In this document: one piece after another, positions 8,615-15,791 of the stretch
Layout: each line of letters begins with the position of its first letter
Position numbering within the stretch: the stretch's first letter is position 1
Assembly: GCF_009687885.1 (NCBI RefSeq)
Contig: NZ_BLAF01000086.1
Span: 6,867 to 41,642, forward strand
Source of the DNA: Acrocarpospora pleiomorpha
Lineage (GTDB): Bacteria > Actinomycetota > Actinomycetes > Streptosporangiales > Streptosporangiaceae
Reading direction: 5' to 3'
DNA: 34,776 nucleotides
Position numbers and translations under genes: made by a program
The notes under the pieces: model-generated
Told to the model about the DNA's origin: nothing
What the model saw: only the letters and a program-made list of their open reading frames with translations
Database searches by the model: none

Positions 8615-8797
8615 TTAGGCGCGCGCTAGGGCGGCGCGGAGGCGGGCGGATGCACGTTCGGCCTGCCGGCGTGCCTTCTGCACGCTCCTTACTCGGCTGG
8701 CGATGCTGTGCTCCGCGGCCTCCTGGTGGAGCCCTCGTATTCGTTCGTCTACCAGATCTTTGTAGATGGACGAGGCGGCGAGGGTCTGGATGCTCAT
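8615..8797 (-). CDS. Small uncharacterised helical protein downstream of whiB7 (60 aa)
   Basis: A 60-codon gene beginning MSIQTLAASSIYKDLVDERI and ending in an Arg/Ala-rich amphipathic helix (SVQKARRQAERASARLRAAL). It has no Cys, no membrane segment and a strong positive charge in the second half. The start at 8797 lies 38 nt after the whiB7 stop, with only a weak purine run upstream, and the GC-rich hairpin follows the stop, so it is likely the last gene of the whiB7 transcript. I do not recognise a family. The helical basic end could bind nucleic acid or the ribosome, but that is inference. Confidence 0.6.
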   Translation of the reverse strand: MSIQTLAASSIYKDLVDERIRGLHQEAAEHSIASRVRSVQKARRQAERASARLRAALARA

Positions 8798-8835
8798 GGC
8801 GGGTTCTGCTTTCTGTGGAAGTACGTGGTCGGGGG

Positions 8836-9099
8836 TCAGGCGGCGACGGGAGTCTTGCGGGGACGCCCGCGCGGCCGCTTCCGGGGAACGATGGCTCCCC
8901 GCAGGATGAGTTCGCCGCCCCAGACGCCCCACGGCTCCTCGCGCTCAAGCGCGCGGGCCAGGCAGGCCTCTCGGATCGGGCAGCCTCCGCAGAGCGCCTT
9001 GGCGAACTCCACGTCCTCCGGAGACTCGGCGAACCACAGGTCGGGCTCGGTACGACAGGGGATCTCGGCTTCGATCAGGTCCATGACCGGGGCCGCCAT
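8836..9099 (-). CDS. whiB7: WhiB7/WblC antibiotic-resistance transcription factor
   Basis: An 87-aa iron-sulphur regulator that works with the primary sigma factor to switch on intrinsic antibiotic resistance genes, including its own. Seen: four cluster-binding cysteines C15, C37, C40 and C46 (C-x2-C-x5-C core), the turn EPWGVWGG at 55-62, and a C-terminal AT-hook RGRPRK at 77-82. The AT-hook and the E-P-W signature mark WhiB7 rather than other Wbl proteins. ATG 9099 has AAGGTGA 6 nt upstream. It is preceded by a leader of about 440 nt containing an ORF, terminator and antiterminator. The position near uvrD2 matches the mycobacterial order (Rv3197A-Rv3198c), here separated by an accessory block. 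Confidence 0.95.
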   Translation of the reverse strand: MAAPVMDLIEAEIPCRTEPDLWFAESPEDVEFAKALCGGCPIREACLARALEREEPWGVWGGELILRGAIVPRKRPRGRPRKTPVAA

Positions 9100-9174
9100 C
9101 TGCGTCACCTTCTTTGAGATTGGTTTGGTCGGATGTCCTCTTCGATGCGGGGATACGTGGCCGGACAAACAAGA

Positions 9175-9259
9175 AGGCCGCGGATCCGGTGTGCGGATCC
9201 GCGGCCTGGAGAGTGGAGACCGGTCAGGTTGTGACTGGTTCTCTCCAGGCATATTGCGG
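9175..9259 (-). promoter_or_regulatory. whiB7 attenuator: terminator and competing antiterminator
   Basis: On the minus strand, a 13-bp stem (9195-9207 with 9175-9187, arm core GGCCGCGGATCC, 7-nt loop) is followed by TCTTGTTTGT, a strong intrinsic terminator 76 nt before the whiB7 start. A second, exclusive pairing is possible: GCCTGGAGAG (9250-9241, inside the end of the leader ORF) is perfectly complementary to CTCTCCAGGC (9213-9204). CCGC (9259-9256) can then pair with GCGG (9202-9199). This uses up the first bases of the terminator 5' arm. A ribosome finishing the leader ORF would cover or pass the 9241-9250 segment and allow termination. A ribosome stalled earlier would free it and allow read-through. 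This fits the uORF attenuation known for whiB7/wblC. Confidence 0.8.
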
Positions 9260-9481
9260 ACCCTGCACTCCGCCATTGGCGGTGTGGCTGGTCGGTGCGT
9301 CGCCCATCAGGCGGTCCGTGAAGACCGGGACATAGGCGGACGCGGGAGCGTGGGCGGGCACAAGGGTGGCGCCGTTGAACGCTTCCGGACGGAAGGCCTT
9401 CTCCTGGCGCAGTTTCGCTTGCGCGGCACCCGCACGCGCGGTGGCGAGCCACGACGGCGATGACATGTTGATGCTCTCCAC
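9224..9481 (-). CDS. Leader ORF of whiB7 (85 codons), candidate attenuation sensor
   Basis: An 85-codon reading frame starting at GTG 9481 behind an excellent Shine-Dalgarno, GGAGGTGA with a 5-nt spacer (9494-9482). ATG 9466 is an internal alternative. It begins about 55 nt after the predicted transcription start and ends 16 nt before the terminator hairpin. The peptide is Ala-rich and starts VESINMSSPSWLATARAG; it has no recognised domain, Cys or membrane segment. Its last 9 codons contain the 5' arm of the antiterminator, so translation of the ORF and terminator formation are physically linked. Whether the peptide itself matters is not shown by the sequence. Confidence 0.75.
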   Translation of the reverse strand: MESINMSSPSWLATARAGAAQAKLRQEKAFRPEAFNGATLVPAHAPASAYVPVFTDRLMGDAPTSHTANGGVQGPQYAWREPVTT

Positions 9482-9542
9482 TGGGCTCACCTCCACTCGA
9501 ATGCGATTCGCCGGACAGGACCGTCCGACTGGCTTGTGCATG

Positions 9543-9580
9543 ACCCTAAACGGGAACCCGACAACCGGGCAACCTATTTT
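9543..9580 (-). promoter_or_regulatory. WhiB7-dependent promoter of whiB7 with AT-rich binding site
   Basis: Reading the minus strand: AAAAT (9580-9576), three bases AGG, TTGCCC (9572-9567) as -35, an 18-nt spacer, and TAGGGT (9548-9543) as -10. An AT-rich element exactly 3 bp upstream of the -35 is the described binding signature of the WhiB7 AT-hook, so autoregulation is expected. Predicted transcript start near 9536. Confidence 0.75.
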
Positions 9581-9600
9581 CTACCTGGGAATATACGGCT

Positions 9601-9868
9601 AGCCGAACAGGAACAAGCCGTGCCGCGCCGACCGCGGGCCGATTTCCGCTGACAGCCCAGGTAGTGCGGCATCCGCGCAGCTGAGGGCCGATAGCGGACA
9701 ACTCACACCCCGGTATGTAACAGTTCAGCCACGGGCTTCGGCAGCGATAACCGGAGTCAGGAGGAAGGCGTTCAGCGTCGTGGCCACGTTGCTGGGCGTG
9801 CCGGCGGCGGTGCTCGCTCAGACGTGTCAGTTCATGGGCGACTGGGCGATTGGAGCAGATCGCCCAGG
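9601..9868. other. Intergenic stretch, no supported gene
   Basis: This lies upstream of the whiB7 promoter. I see no gene with coding support. Its right end carries a 9-bp hairpin, CTGGGCGAT/ATCGCCCAG (9842-9850 with 9859-9867), directly past the tesB-like remnant on the minus strand, so it may be that remnant's terminator. Confidence 0.5.
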
Positions 9869-9952
9869 ACCCGAATCATGCATTCCCGCTCCACAGACAC
9901 CGCCAGGTCTCCCGGAGGCGTGAAGTCGGCCTGACGGGCTCGCGCACCGGCA
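9869..9952 (-). pseudogene. Diverged 3' fragment of a tesB-like thioesterase gene
   Basis: Minus-strand translation gives ARARQADFTPPGDLAVSVER followed by ECMIRV, clearly the last 25 residues or so of an acyl-CoA thioesterase II. Compare RGLAQGQMFTPAGELAVSV, then VQECMIRVS, in the intact gene at 15891-16757. At nucleotide level the two look roughly 70-75 percent alike over about 80 bp by eye. There is no upstream thioesterase sequence in any frame, so it is a remnant. It lies in the same orientation as the other two copies of this sequence. Confidence 0.75.
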
Positions 9953-10052
9953 GGTACGGCGGGCATCTGTGGCGTCGCTGACCCAGATCACCGACGGGGT
10001 GGACGTGATCTACGCGTGCATCCCGTGGTGGAGGGCCGACCTCCCCACGTGG

Positions 10053-10484
10053 TTATGGGCGAGGTGCCCGGCGGTCCCGCCGTTCTTCGAGTTCTTTCGT
10101 GCTCACCGGGATGAGCATCGGCTGACCGGCCACACCGAACATCGTGACGACGAACGCGGTTTCGGCGTCCGGGAGGTTGTTGCCGTCCTGGTAGTGGATG
10201 ACGTCGCCGCCGGGCTCCCAGAACGTCTCTCCGGCCTTGACGATCCGCTGTGGGTCGCCTTCCAGCTCGAAGATCATCTCGCCTTTGATCACGTACCCGA
10301 ACGCGGGACCGGTGTGGCGGTGCGGCGGGGAGCCCTCGCTGCCCGGTGGCAGAGTGATCAGGATCGTCATCGCCTCGGCGTTGTCGGGCACCGGCGGCGC
10401 GGGCACCGACGAGACGAGTTCCAGCTTCGGCGGCGGCGTGGTCGCGTTGGGGTTCTCGAGGTGATGCGAATGTTCGATGCCCAT
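10053..10484 (-). CDS. Cupin domain protein
   Basis: A 143-aa single-domain cupin. The first motif is SPPHRHTGPAFGYVIKGEM (His-x-His present; the usual Glu position is Ala or Phe). The second is GGDVIHYQDGNN with its His. Between them KAGETFWEPGG is typical of small metal-binding cupins. ATG 10484 has GAGGAAG 3-6 nt upstream. No signal peptide is present. The reaction cannot be assigned; relatives are often annotated as cupin domain-containing proteins next to NmrA/SDR-type genes. A truncated NmrA-like fragment lies directly upstream, so the pair may be the remains of a once complete redox operon. Confidence 0.85.
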   Translation of the reverse strand: MGIEHSHHLENPNATTPPPKLELVSSVPAPPVPDNAEAMTILITLPPGSEGSPPHRHTGPAFGYVIKGEMIFELEGDPQRIVKAGETFWEPGGDVIHYQDGNNLPDAETAFVVTMFGVAGQPMLIPVSTKELEERRDRRAPRP

Positions 10485-10549
10485 GGCTTCCTCTCTGTCG
10501 GCTGTGGAAGTACGGCGGCTTCACCTACGGCTGTCGAGCGGCGTGCGGT

Positions 10550-10714
10550 CTACCTCAGCCAGTCGGTGCAGTGGGTGGGGGCGCCGTTCTTGGCGGTGAG
10601 GACGTCGGCCCCGGTGGACAGCGAATGCGGCACCGCCTCGTGCCCGGCCGCGTTCAGGGCCTGTACGACCTGTGACCCGATCAGCCCGGTTCCGCCAATG
10701 ACTGCGAGCTTCAT
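10550..10714 (-). pseudogene. Truncated NmrA/SDR-type NAD(P)-binding protein fragment
   Basis: ATG 10714 opens a 54-codon frame, MKLAVIGGTGLIGSQVVQAL, then NAAGHEAVPHSLSTGADVLT. This is the intact N-terminal Rossmann beta-alpha-beta of an NAD(P)-binding protein with the GGTGLIGS motif. After residue 42 the family sequence is lost and the frame ends with a TAG. A functional relative has more than 200 residues, so some 80 percent of the gene has been deleted. The deletion end abuts the cupin promoter region. Confidence 0.75.
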
Positions 10715-10769
10715 GGCACGTCTCTTCCCTGATAATCCCTGCCCACTAACCCGGATATCCGTTATCCGA

Positions 10770-10800
10770 GATAAAACTCGGACATTTCGTGACCGAGTTG
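10770..10800 (-). terminator. Hairpin downstream of the MDR reductase gene
   Basis: AACTCGG (10775-10781) and CCGAGTT (10793-10799) form a 7-bp stem with an 11-nt loop; on the minus strand it is followed by TTATC, giving CCGAGTTTTATC. It is 37 nt past the reductase stop. A weaker intrinsic terminator, or alternatively an operator before the NmrA fragment. Confidence 0.5.
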
Positions 10801-10835
10801 ATAAGAGCGGATTAGAGCAAAGAAATGAAGAGCGG

Positions 10836-11759
10836 CTATTCGTCTGCCGTGACCTGGATGATCGTCTTGCCGGGGGTGCGCTGGGTGGGCGCGAATGCGG
10901 AGGGCGCCTCGGCGAGTGTTCGCACGGCCCCGACGATCGGGCGGAGACGGCCGTCCCGGAGTCGCCGGGCCAGGTCGGCGAGCCGGACGCGATCAGGTTC
11001 GACGACGAAGAAGATCGCCTGACCGTCTCGGGGCCGGACCGTGGGTGGGGATGCGATGGTGACCAGCGTGCCGCCAGCGCGCACCAGCGCGGCCGAGCGG
11101 GCCAGGATGTCGCCGCCGATCACGTCGAACACCAGGTCGACCTGACCGGCGTCGTCCAGGGGATCGGCCTGCAGGTCCAGGAAGGCATGCGCGCCAAGAC
11201 CGAGTGCTATGTCCCTGTCGCCCGCCCGGCCGGTGCCGATCACTCGGGCTCCCGCCTCGCGTGCGAGTTGCACCGCGAGAGAACCGACACCGCCCGCGGC
11301 GCCGTGGATCAGGACGGTCTGGCCGGTGGCGAGGCGGCCGTGGTCGAACAGGCCCTGCCATGCGGTCAGTCCTGAGATCGGCAGTGCGGCGGCCACGGTG
11401 TGGTCGATGTCGGCCGGCAGCGGCGCGAGGTTGCGGGCCTCCACCGCCACGTACTCAGCCAGCGAGCCGTTGCGGGTCCAGTCGGTCAGCCCGAACACCC
11501 GCTGGCCGAGGGTCAGGCCGGTGGTTCCGTACCCCAACTCGGCGACGACACCCGACACCTCGTGCCCGGGCACGCTCGGCGTCCGGTCGCGGCCCGCGCG
11601 ATCGGACCACGTTCCCGGCCAGTCGAGCTCTCCGGGGGTGAACCCGGCGGCGTGCACCCGCACGATGACGTCGTTCTCGGCGGCGTGGGGATAGGGCTCC
11701 TCCGTCAGGGAAAGCCCGGCCAGACCGGCGGCGCGGTCTCGAACGGTGATGGCTCGCAT
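10836..11759 (-). CDS. Zinc-less MDR-family NADP-dependent alcohol dehydrogenase/quinone oxidoreductase
   Basis: A 307-aa medium-chain reductase. Seen: the GroES-like N-terminus (VRVHAAGFTPGELDWPG, PGHEVSGVV at 64-72), the nucleotide-binding motif HGAAGGVGS at 152-160, and a C-terminus ending PGKTIIQV, typical of the quinone reductase subgroup. No catalytic or structural zinc ligands are present. ATG 11759 is chosen because AGGA lies 7 nt upstream and the protein aligns from MRAITV. An upstream in-frame extension to 11849 reads through the tesB repeat and is not credible. It is in the same orientation as the truncated NmrA fragment and cupin gene, all of redox flavour. Confidence 0.88.
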   Translation of the reverse strand: MRAITVRDRAAGLAGLSLTEEPYPHAAENDVIVRVHAAGFTPGELDWPGTWSDRAGRDRTPSVPGHEVSGVVAELGYGTTGLTLGQRVFGLTDWTRNGSLAEYVAVEARNLAPLPADIDHTVAAALPISGLTAWQGLFDHGRLATGQTVLIHGAAGGVGSLAVQLAREAGARVIGTGRAGDRDIALGLGAHAFLDLQADPLDDAGQVDLVFDVIGGDILARSAALVRAGGTLVTIASPPTVRPRDGQAIFFVVEPDRVRLADLARRLRDGRLRPIVGAVRTLAEAPSAFAPTQRTPGKTIIQVTADE

Positions 11760-11795
11760 GACAGGTCCTAGCGGAGAGTGCGTGTTCGGCCAGCT

Positions 11796-11839
11796 CAGAG
11801 CCAGCTTACGCGGATCATGCACTCCTGCACGACGGACAC
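11796..11839. repeat. Direct repeat copy of the tesB 3' end
   Basis: A 44-bp segment identical at 42 positions to 15886-15929; the inner 35 bp (11805-11839) are identical. In the intact copy this segment covers the last codons and stop of tesB (ECMIRVS, stop). Here it stands alone between two unrelated genes. Direct orientation flanking about 4.05 kb makes it look like an insertion footprint or attachment-site duplication. Confidence 0.85.
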
Positions 11840-12037
11840 GAATGACCACAGCGACAACCGCTCACCCAGCAGAGCCCGCGATGGCCCCGAGCGCTCTGCC
11901 CAGAACCCGCCCAGGTGGGCACGTCCAGGTGCCCGCAAGCCTGCTCCGCTCTCCCAATCGCGGAGTTACCAGCGGTCCCCGCCCACCTGAGCGGTACTCA
12001 GACAAATTGCGTTCTCGTACTCATTACGGTGGGGGCA

Positions 12038-12445
12038 GTGGAGCAGACACTCGGTGCCATGGGGATCGAATCACCGAATGGCGGATCAGTAACGGACGAT
12101 CCTGACAACAGTGGGTCCGGGCGCCACACCATCAATAGCTTCGCCGTGGCCTCCCTCGTGAGTGGGCTGTGTAGCCTGATTCCGTTTCCGGGAGCGGTGA
12201 TCTTGGCGTACTCCGGCGCTGATGCGATCACGGAGATCATCCGGCCGGTGCTGTTTCCTGTGCTGTTCCCGGGGGCGAGCCTGCTGGGGATCGTCACCGG
12301 CCATGTCGCCCGGCACAAACTCAGATGGGAGTACGGGCAAGGTGCGCGCATGGCGCTCCGCGGCCTCGTACTCAGCTACCTGACCCTCATCGGCGGGGTG
12401 CTGTGTATCGCAGGAGTCATTTGGGCGCTCAGCCAATTTAGCTGA
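12038..12445 (+). CDS. DUF4190-like small membrane protein
   Basis: A 135-aa protein with a short polar N-terminus followed by three hydrophobic stretches (about 35-58, 70-90, 108-132). The pattern INSFAVASLVSGL...LGIVTGHVARHK...GARMALRGLVLSYL resembles the DUF4190 arrangement of two helices joined by a GxxA/HxA/Lys turn. In that family the helices and turn are usually closer together, so the match is moderate. GTG 12038 is chosen because GGTGGGGG lies just upstream; ATG 12059 is an alternative. The gene stands 57 nt before the sensor kinase in the same orientation. Function unknown. Confidence 0.65.
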   Translation: MEQTLGAMGIESPNGGSVTDDPDNSGSGRHTINSFAVASLVSGLCSLIPFPGAVILAYSGADAITEIIRPVLFPVLFPGASLLGIVTGHVARHKLRWEYGQGARMALRGLVLSYLTLIGGVLCIAGVIWALSQFS

Positions 12446-12502
12446 TCAGCCAAGCGCCGCCCTTCTGACGTCGAAAGCTGGGCGGTTGCGGCGTTTGGGA
12501 GA

Positions 12503-13774
12503 ATGGCCCGCGTGAGGATTCGCGCCGTGGTGGCTCCGCTGGTCAGTGGTGCGACCTACCGGCGCGGTGTGCATCTGCTGCTCGGCGGGGTGCTGCTGCT
12601 GCCGTACCTGCTGGTGGGCACCACCTTCGCCCAGATGTTGAGCATGTCCGAGACGCCGCGCGCGCCGACCCTGGTGGTGCTGGTCCTGGCGGTCGTGGTG
12701 GGCTTGGTGCCGCCGTTCCTTCGAGGCACGCGCGCCCTCGAGATCGTGGCCGCGCGGTCACTGCTCGGCGTCCCGCTGCCGGATCCTCCGGTGACTGCCG
12801 AACAGGGGCGTGAGACGCGGCTGCGCGCGGCGCTGTGGTTCTCCGTGCACCTGGCGATCGGCGGGCTGGTGGGGGCGCTGCTGCTGATCCCGCTGGTGAT
12901 GGGAGTGATCCTCGTCGCGCAGCAGTTCGGCGTCGCGGGCGGGACGCTCGTGGGGTTTCAGCTGGGGCCGCTGACCGAGCATGACTCGGTATGGCTGGCG
13001 CTGCTCGGCGTGGCCATGCTGGCCGGCGTCGTGTACGCCGTGGCGGGGCTCGGCTCGCTGGCGGCGGTCATGGCGCCCGTGCTGCTCGGGCCGTCTCCTG
13101 CCGAGCGCATCGCGGCGCTGGAGGCGCGGGCCGCGCGGCTGGCCGAGCGCAACCGGCTGGCCCGCGAGCTGCACGACTCCATCGGGCACGCGCTGACCGT
13201 CACCACGCTGCAGGCGGCGGCCGCGCGGCAGCTGCTCGACACCGACCCGGCGTTCGCGCGCGAGGCCCTGGTCGCGATCGAGGACACCGGGCGGGCGGCC
13301 GCGGCGGACCTCGACCGCGTGCTGGGGATGCTCCGCGAAAGCGAGCGCGCGGACCACACGCCGCGTCAACGGCTCGTGGACGAGGCCCAGCCGCACGGGC
13401 TCGCCGGCCTCGGCCGCTTGGTGGCGTACTCGCGCGGGACCGGCGTCGAGGTGGGCGTGCAGGTCAGCGGTTCCTTGGACGAGGTGCCCGCGCCGGTCTC
13501 GCTGGAGGGCTACCGCATCATCCAGGAGAGCCTCACGAACGTGCTGCGCCACGCGGGGCCGGTGCAGGTCGCCCTGCGGGTCGCCGTGGACGGGCGTACG
13601 CTCACGATCGACGTGGCCAATCCCGTCACGGGTTCGGATTCGCGGCGGGAAGGCGGCAGGGGGCTGGACGGCATGCGCGAACGCGTCACGCTGCTGGGGG
13701 GAGCCATGACGGCCGGGCTGGAGGGCGGGCAGTGGCGGGTCTCGGTACGGCTGCCGGTGGGGGAAGCGCCGTGA
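12503..13774 (+). CDS. NarL-type two-component sensor histidine kinase
   Basis: A 423-aa membrane sensor kinase. Four hydrophobic segments lie in the first half (about 24-45, 56-73, 112-140, 163-195). A HisKA_3 dimerisation domain then carries the phosphoacceptor in RELHDSIGHALT (H224), and an HATPase domain carries N-box ESLTNVLRHAG and G-box GRGLDGMRERVTLLGG. The short loops between helices give no periplasmic sensor domain, so an intramembrane or membrane-stress signal is likely (inference). ATG 12503 has an abutting GGGAGA; GTG 12512 with a 9-nt spacer is at least as good. It overlaps the response regulator start by 4 nt (GTGA). Confidence 0.92.
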   Translation: MARVRIRAVVAPLVSGATYRRGVHLLLGGVLLLPYLLVGTTFAQMLSMSETPRAPTLVVLVLAVVVGLVPPFLRGTRALEIVAARSLLGVPLPDPPVTAEQGRETRLRAALWFSVHLAIGGLVGALLLIPLVMGVILVAQQFGVAGGTLVGFQLGPLTEHDSVWLALLGVAMLAGVVYAVAGLGSLAAVMAPVLLGPSPAERIAALEARAARLAERNRLARELHDSIGHALTVTTLQAAAARQLLDTDPAFAREALVAIEDTGRAAAADLDRVLGMLRESERADHTPRQRLVDEAQPHGLAGLGRLVAYSRGTGVEVGVQVSGSLDEVPAPVSLEGYRIIQESLTNVLRHAGPVQVALRVAVDGRTLTIDVANPVTGSDSRREGGRGLDGMRERVTLLGGAMTAGLEGGQWRVSVRLPVGEAP

Positions 13775-14439
13775 CGATCCGGGTGGCGGTCGTGGACGAC
13801 GAGGAGCTGATCCGGGTCGGGTTGCGGGTGATCATCGGCGCGCAGCCCGATCTGGAGGTCGTCGGCGAGGCCGCCGACGGGGCCGAGGTCATGGCGACGG
13901 TGGCCCGCACCCGGCCCGACGTGCTGCTCATGGACGTGCGGATGCCCGCCATCGACGGCATCGAGGCGACACGCCGGCTGCTCACCGCGTCGAGCGCACC
14001 GCCCAGGGTGCTGGTCGTCACCACCTTCGAGAACGACGACTACGTGTACGAGGCGCTGCGCGCGGGCGCGAGCGGGTTCCTGCTGAAACGCGCCCGCCCG
14101 GCGGAGGTCGTCGAGGCGGTCCGGGTGGTGGCCGGCGGGGAATCGCTGGTGTTCCCGGCCGCGATCCGGCGCCTGGCCGGTTCGTACGGCGGTGACGGGC
14201 CGGGCGGCGGAGCGGCCGCCGAGCAGCTCCGCCGCGCCCGGCTGACCGAGCGCGAAGAGGAGGTCCTGCAGCTCATGGCAGCGGGCCTGTCCAACGCGGA
14301 GATCGCCGCGCGGCTGGTGGTGGGCGCGGAGACGGTCAAGACTCATGTCGGCAACGTGCTGACCAAGCTCGGCGCCCGCAACCGCACCCAGGCCGTCATC
14401 GCCGCCTACGAGTCCGGTTTCGTCAGCCCCGTCGGCTGA
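13771..14439 (+). CDS. NarL/LuxR-type response regulator
   Basis: A 222-aa DNA-binding regulator paired with the kinase upstream. The receiver domain (residues 1-120) has the acidic pair VVDDEE and phosphoacceptor D55 in LLMDVRMP, plus the TTF and K switch residues. The C-terminal LuxR-type helix-turn-helix (about 155-215) reads LTEREEEVLQLMAAGLSN...VKTHVGNVLTKLGARNR. The GTG start at 13771 overlaps the kinase stop, a sign of translational coupling. The target genes are unknown. Its stop is only 4 nt from the stop of the convergent polyprenyl synthase gene. Confidence 0.93.
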   Translation: MTIRVAVVDDEELIRVGLRVIIGAQPDLEVVGEAADGAEVMATVARTRPDVLLMDVRMPAIDGIEATRRLLTASSAPPRVLVVTTFENDDYVYEALRAGASGFLLKRARPAEVVEAVRVVAGGESLVFPAAIRRLAGSYGGDGPGGGAAAEQLRRARLTEREEEVLQLMAAGLSNAEIAARLVVGAETVKTHVGNVLTKLGARNRTQAVIAAYESGFVSPVG

Positions 14440-14443
14440 GGGG

Positions 14444-15472
14444 TCACTCGAGGCGGGAGACGATGTGGTCGCACAGGCCGTCCAGGGCGTCGCGTGCCAC
14501 GGACGCGGGCAGCGAGCGCAGGGCCTGCTTCGCCTGGTTCGCCTGGTTCGCGTAGCGTTCCGCTTCCGTCCGGGTCTGCGCGACGCCTGGGGAGCGGCTG
14601 AGCAGGCGTGCGGCGGTGGCCAGCTCGCCGGCGTCCGTGATGGGTCCGGAGGCGAGCATCTTCCGCAGCAGCGCGGAGTCCTTGCCCGTTCGCGTGAGAT
14701 CCTTTCGGATGGGTTTGCGGCGGCGAAGGGCCCGCAGCACCGGCAGGGTGGCGACGCCCTGCCGCAGGTCGGCACCCGCGGGCTTGCCGGTCTGGCCGGA
14801 CGTTCGCGTCACGTCCAGCACATCGTCGGAGAGCTGGAACGCGATGCCGAGCGCCTCCCCGTACGTCCCGAGGGCCGTGGTGACGTCGTCAGGCGCGCCG
14901 GAGGCACGGGCCCCGAGCCGGGCGGCGAGCGCGAACAGGGCCGCCGTCTTGTCAGCGATCACGCTCAGGTAGTACCGCTCCGGATCGGATCGCGGTCCGG
15001 CGCCCACGGTCTCGCGGAGCTGCCCGGTGACGAGCCGGGTCAGCATGCGGGCCTGCTCCTCGACCGCGCCGGTGCCGAGCGGCGCGGCCAGTTCCGCGGC
15101 CTTGGCCACCAGGTAGTCCCCCGCGAGGATGGCGACCCGGTTGCCCCACCGGACGTTGACGCTCGGCACCCCACGGCGCGTGGTGGCCTCGTCCATGACG
15201 TCGTCGTGGTACAGCGACGCGACGTGCATGAGTTCCACGGCCGCCGCCGCGCGGACGACGGCAGGGCGGTCGTAACCGGGGTCGCCGAAACGCGCGGCGA
15301 GCAGGACGATCGCCGGGCGCACCCGCTTGCCGCCCGCCGCGAGCAGGTGCGTGGCGACGGTGGTGAGAAACGGGTCGCCGGGGCTGTGCAGCGTGGCGCG
15401 CAGCAGGTCGTCGACGGCGGCCAGCGACCGGCGCGTCCAGTCGGCGAGGACGTCGTCGGAGATGGTCCACAT
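14444..15472 (-). CDS. Polyprenyl diphosphate synthase (trans-isoprenyl type)
   Basis: A 342-aa enzyme that should condense isopentenyl diphosphate onto an allylic diphosphate in the all-trans series. All class landmarks are visible: GGKRVRP (47-53), the first Asp-rich motif HDDVMD (D90, D91, D94), the DKTAALF stretch, and the second Asp-rich motif FQLSDDVLD (D216, D217, D220). The small-to-medium residues before the first motif suggest a medium or long chain product such as the menaquinone tail, but chain length is not certain. ATG 15472 lies 6 nt after the stop of the small membrane protein gene, so the two are coupled. No other quinone or terpene gene is in the window. Confidence 0.92.
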   Translation of the reverse strand: MWTISDDVLADWTRRSLAAVDDLLRATLHSPGDPFLTTVATHLLAAGGKRVRPAIVLLAARFGDPGYDRPAVVRAAAAVELMHVASLYHDDVMDEATTRRGVPSVNVRWGNRVAILAGDYLVAKAAELAAPLGTGAVEEQARMLTRLVTGQLRETVGAGPRSDPERYYLSVIADKTAALFALAARLGARASGAPDDVTTALGTYGEALGIAFQLSDDVLDVTRTSGQTGKPAGADLRQGVATLPVLRALRRRKPIRKDLTRTGKDSALLRKMLASGPITDAGELATAARLLSRSPGVAQTRTEAERYANQANQAKQALRSLPASVARDALDGLCDHIVSRLE

Positions 15473-15478
15473 ACCCGC

Positions 15479-15778
15479 TCAGCCCTGCCAGCGGCCGGCC
15501 ATGGCGAGCACGGCCACCGCCACCGCCAGCAGGACGGCCGCGAAGACCGGCGCGCCGACCTGGGGCGTGAGGCCGCGCAGCAGGCTGACCTGTCCGTGGC
15601 GGTCGTTGGTCCCGAACGGGAACCCCGTGCCGGTGATCGTCCAGACGAGCGCGACGACGCCGTAGGTAGCGGCCCAGATCGCCGCCGCGTGGCCGACCCA
15701 TCCGGCCCGCCGTCCGAGCGGCCCGGCGGAGGGCGCGTGCTCCGTGGCGGCAGGCGGGGTGTGGGATAAGAATGACAA
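15479..15778 (-). CDS. Small membrane protein coupled to the polyprenyl synthase gene
   Basis: A 99-aa protein with a polar N-terminus and two membrane helices (AAAIWAATYGVVALVWTITG; VFAAVLLAVAVAVLAMAG) joined by a conserved-looking loop GFPFGTNDRHGQVSLLRGL. This loop is one I associate with larger actinobacterial four-helix membrane proteins, so the gene may be a shortened member. Start chosen at TTG 15778 because AAGGGGG lies 5 nt upstream; an open frame continues to 15868 but would read through a palindrome with no ribosome binding site. Function unknown; possibly assists the prenyl synthase product at the membrane (inference). Confidence 0.65.
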   Translation of the reverse strand: MSFLSHTPPAATEHAPSAGPLGRRAGWVGHAAAIWAATYGVVALVWTITGTGFPFGTNDRHGQVSLLRGLTPQVGAPVFAAVLLAVAVAVLAMAGRWQG

Positions 15779-15791
15779 GATGCCCCCTTGG

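Noticed and set aside
9780..9923. A 47-codon plus-strand frame beginning ATLLGVPAAVLAQTCQF after GGAGG
   Set aside because: The Shine-Dalgarno is about 13 nt from the start and the second half is antisense to the tesB remnant; no family recognised.
11760..11849. Upstream extension of the MDR reductase gene to 11849
   Set aside because: The extra residues come from reading through the tesB direct repeat, and the family alignment and ribosome binding site both support ATG 11759.
12991..13770. Long in-frame extension upstream of the response regulator
   Set aside because: It overlaps the histidine kinase in another frame and is low-complexity Arg/Ala/Gly; the receiver domain starts properly at GTG 13771.
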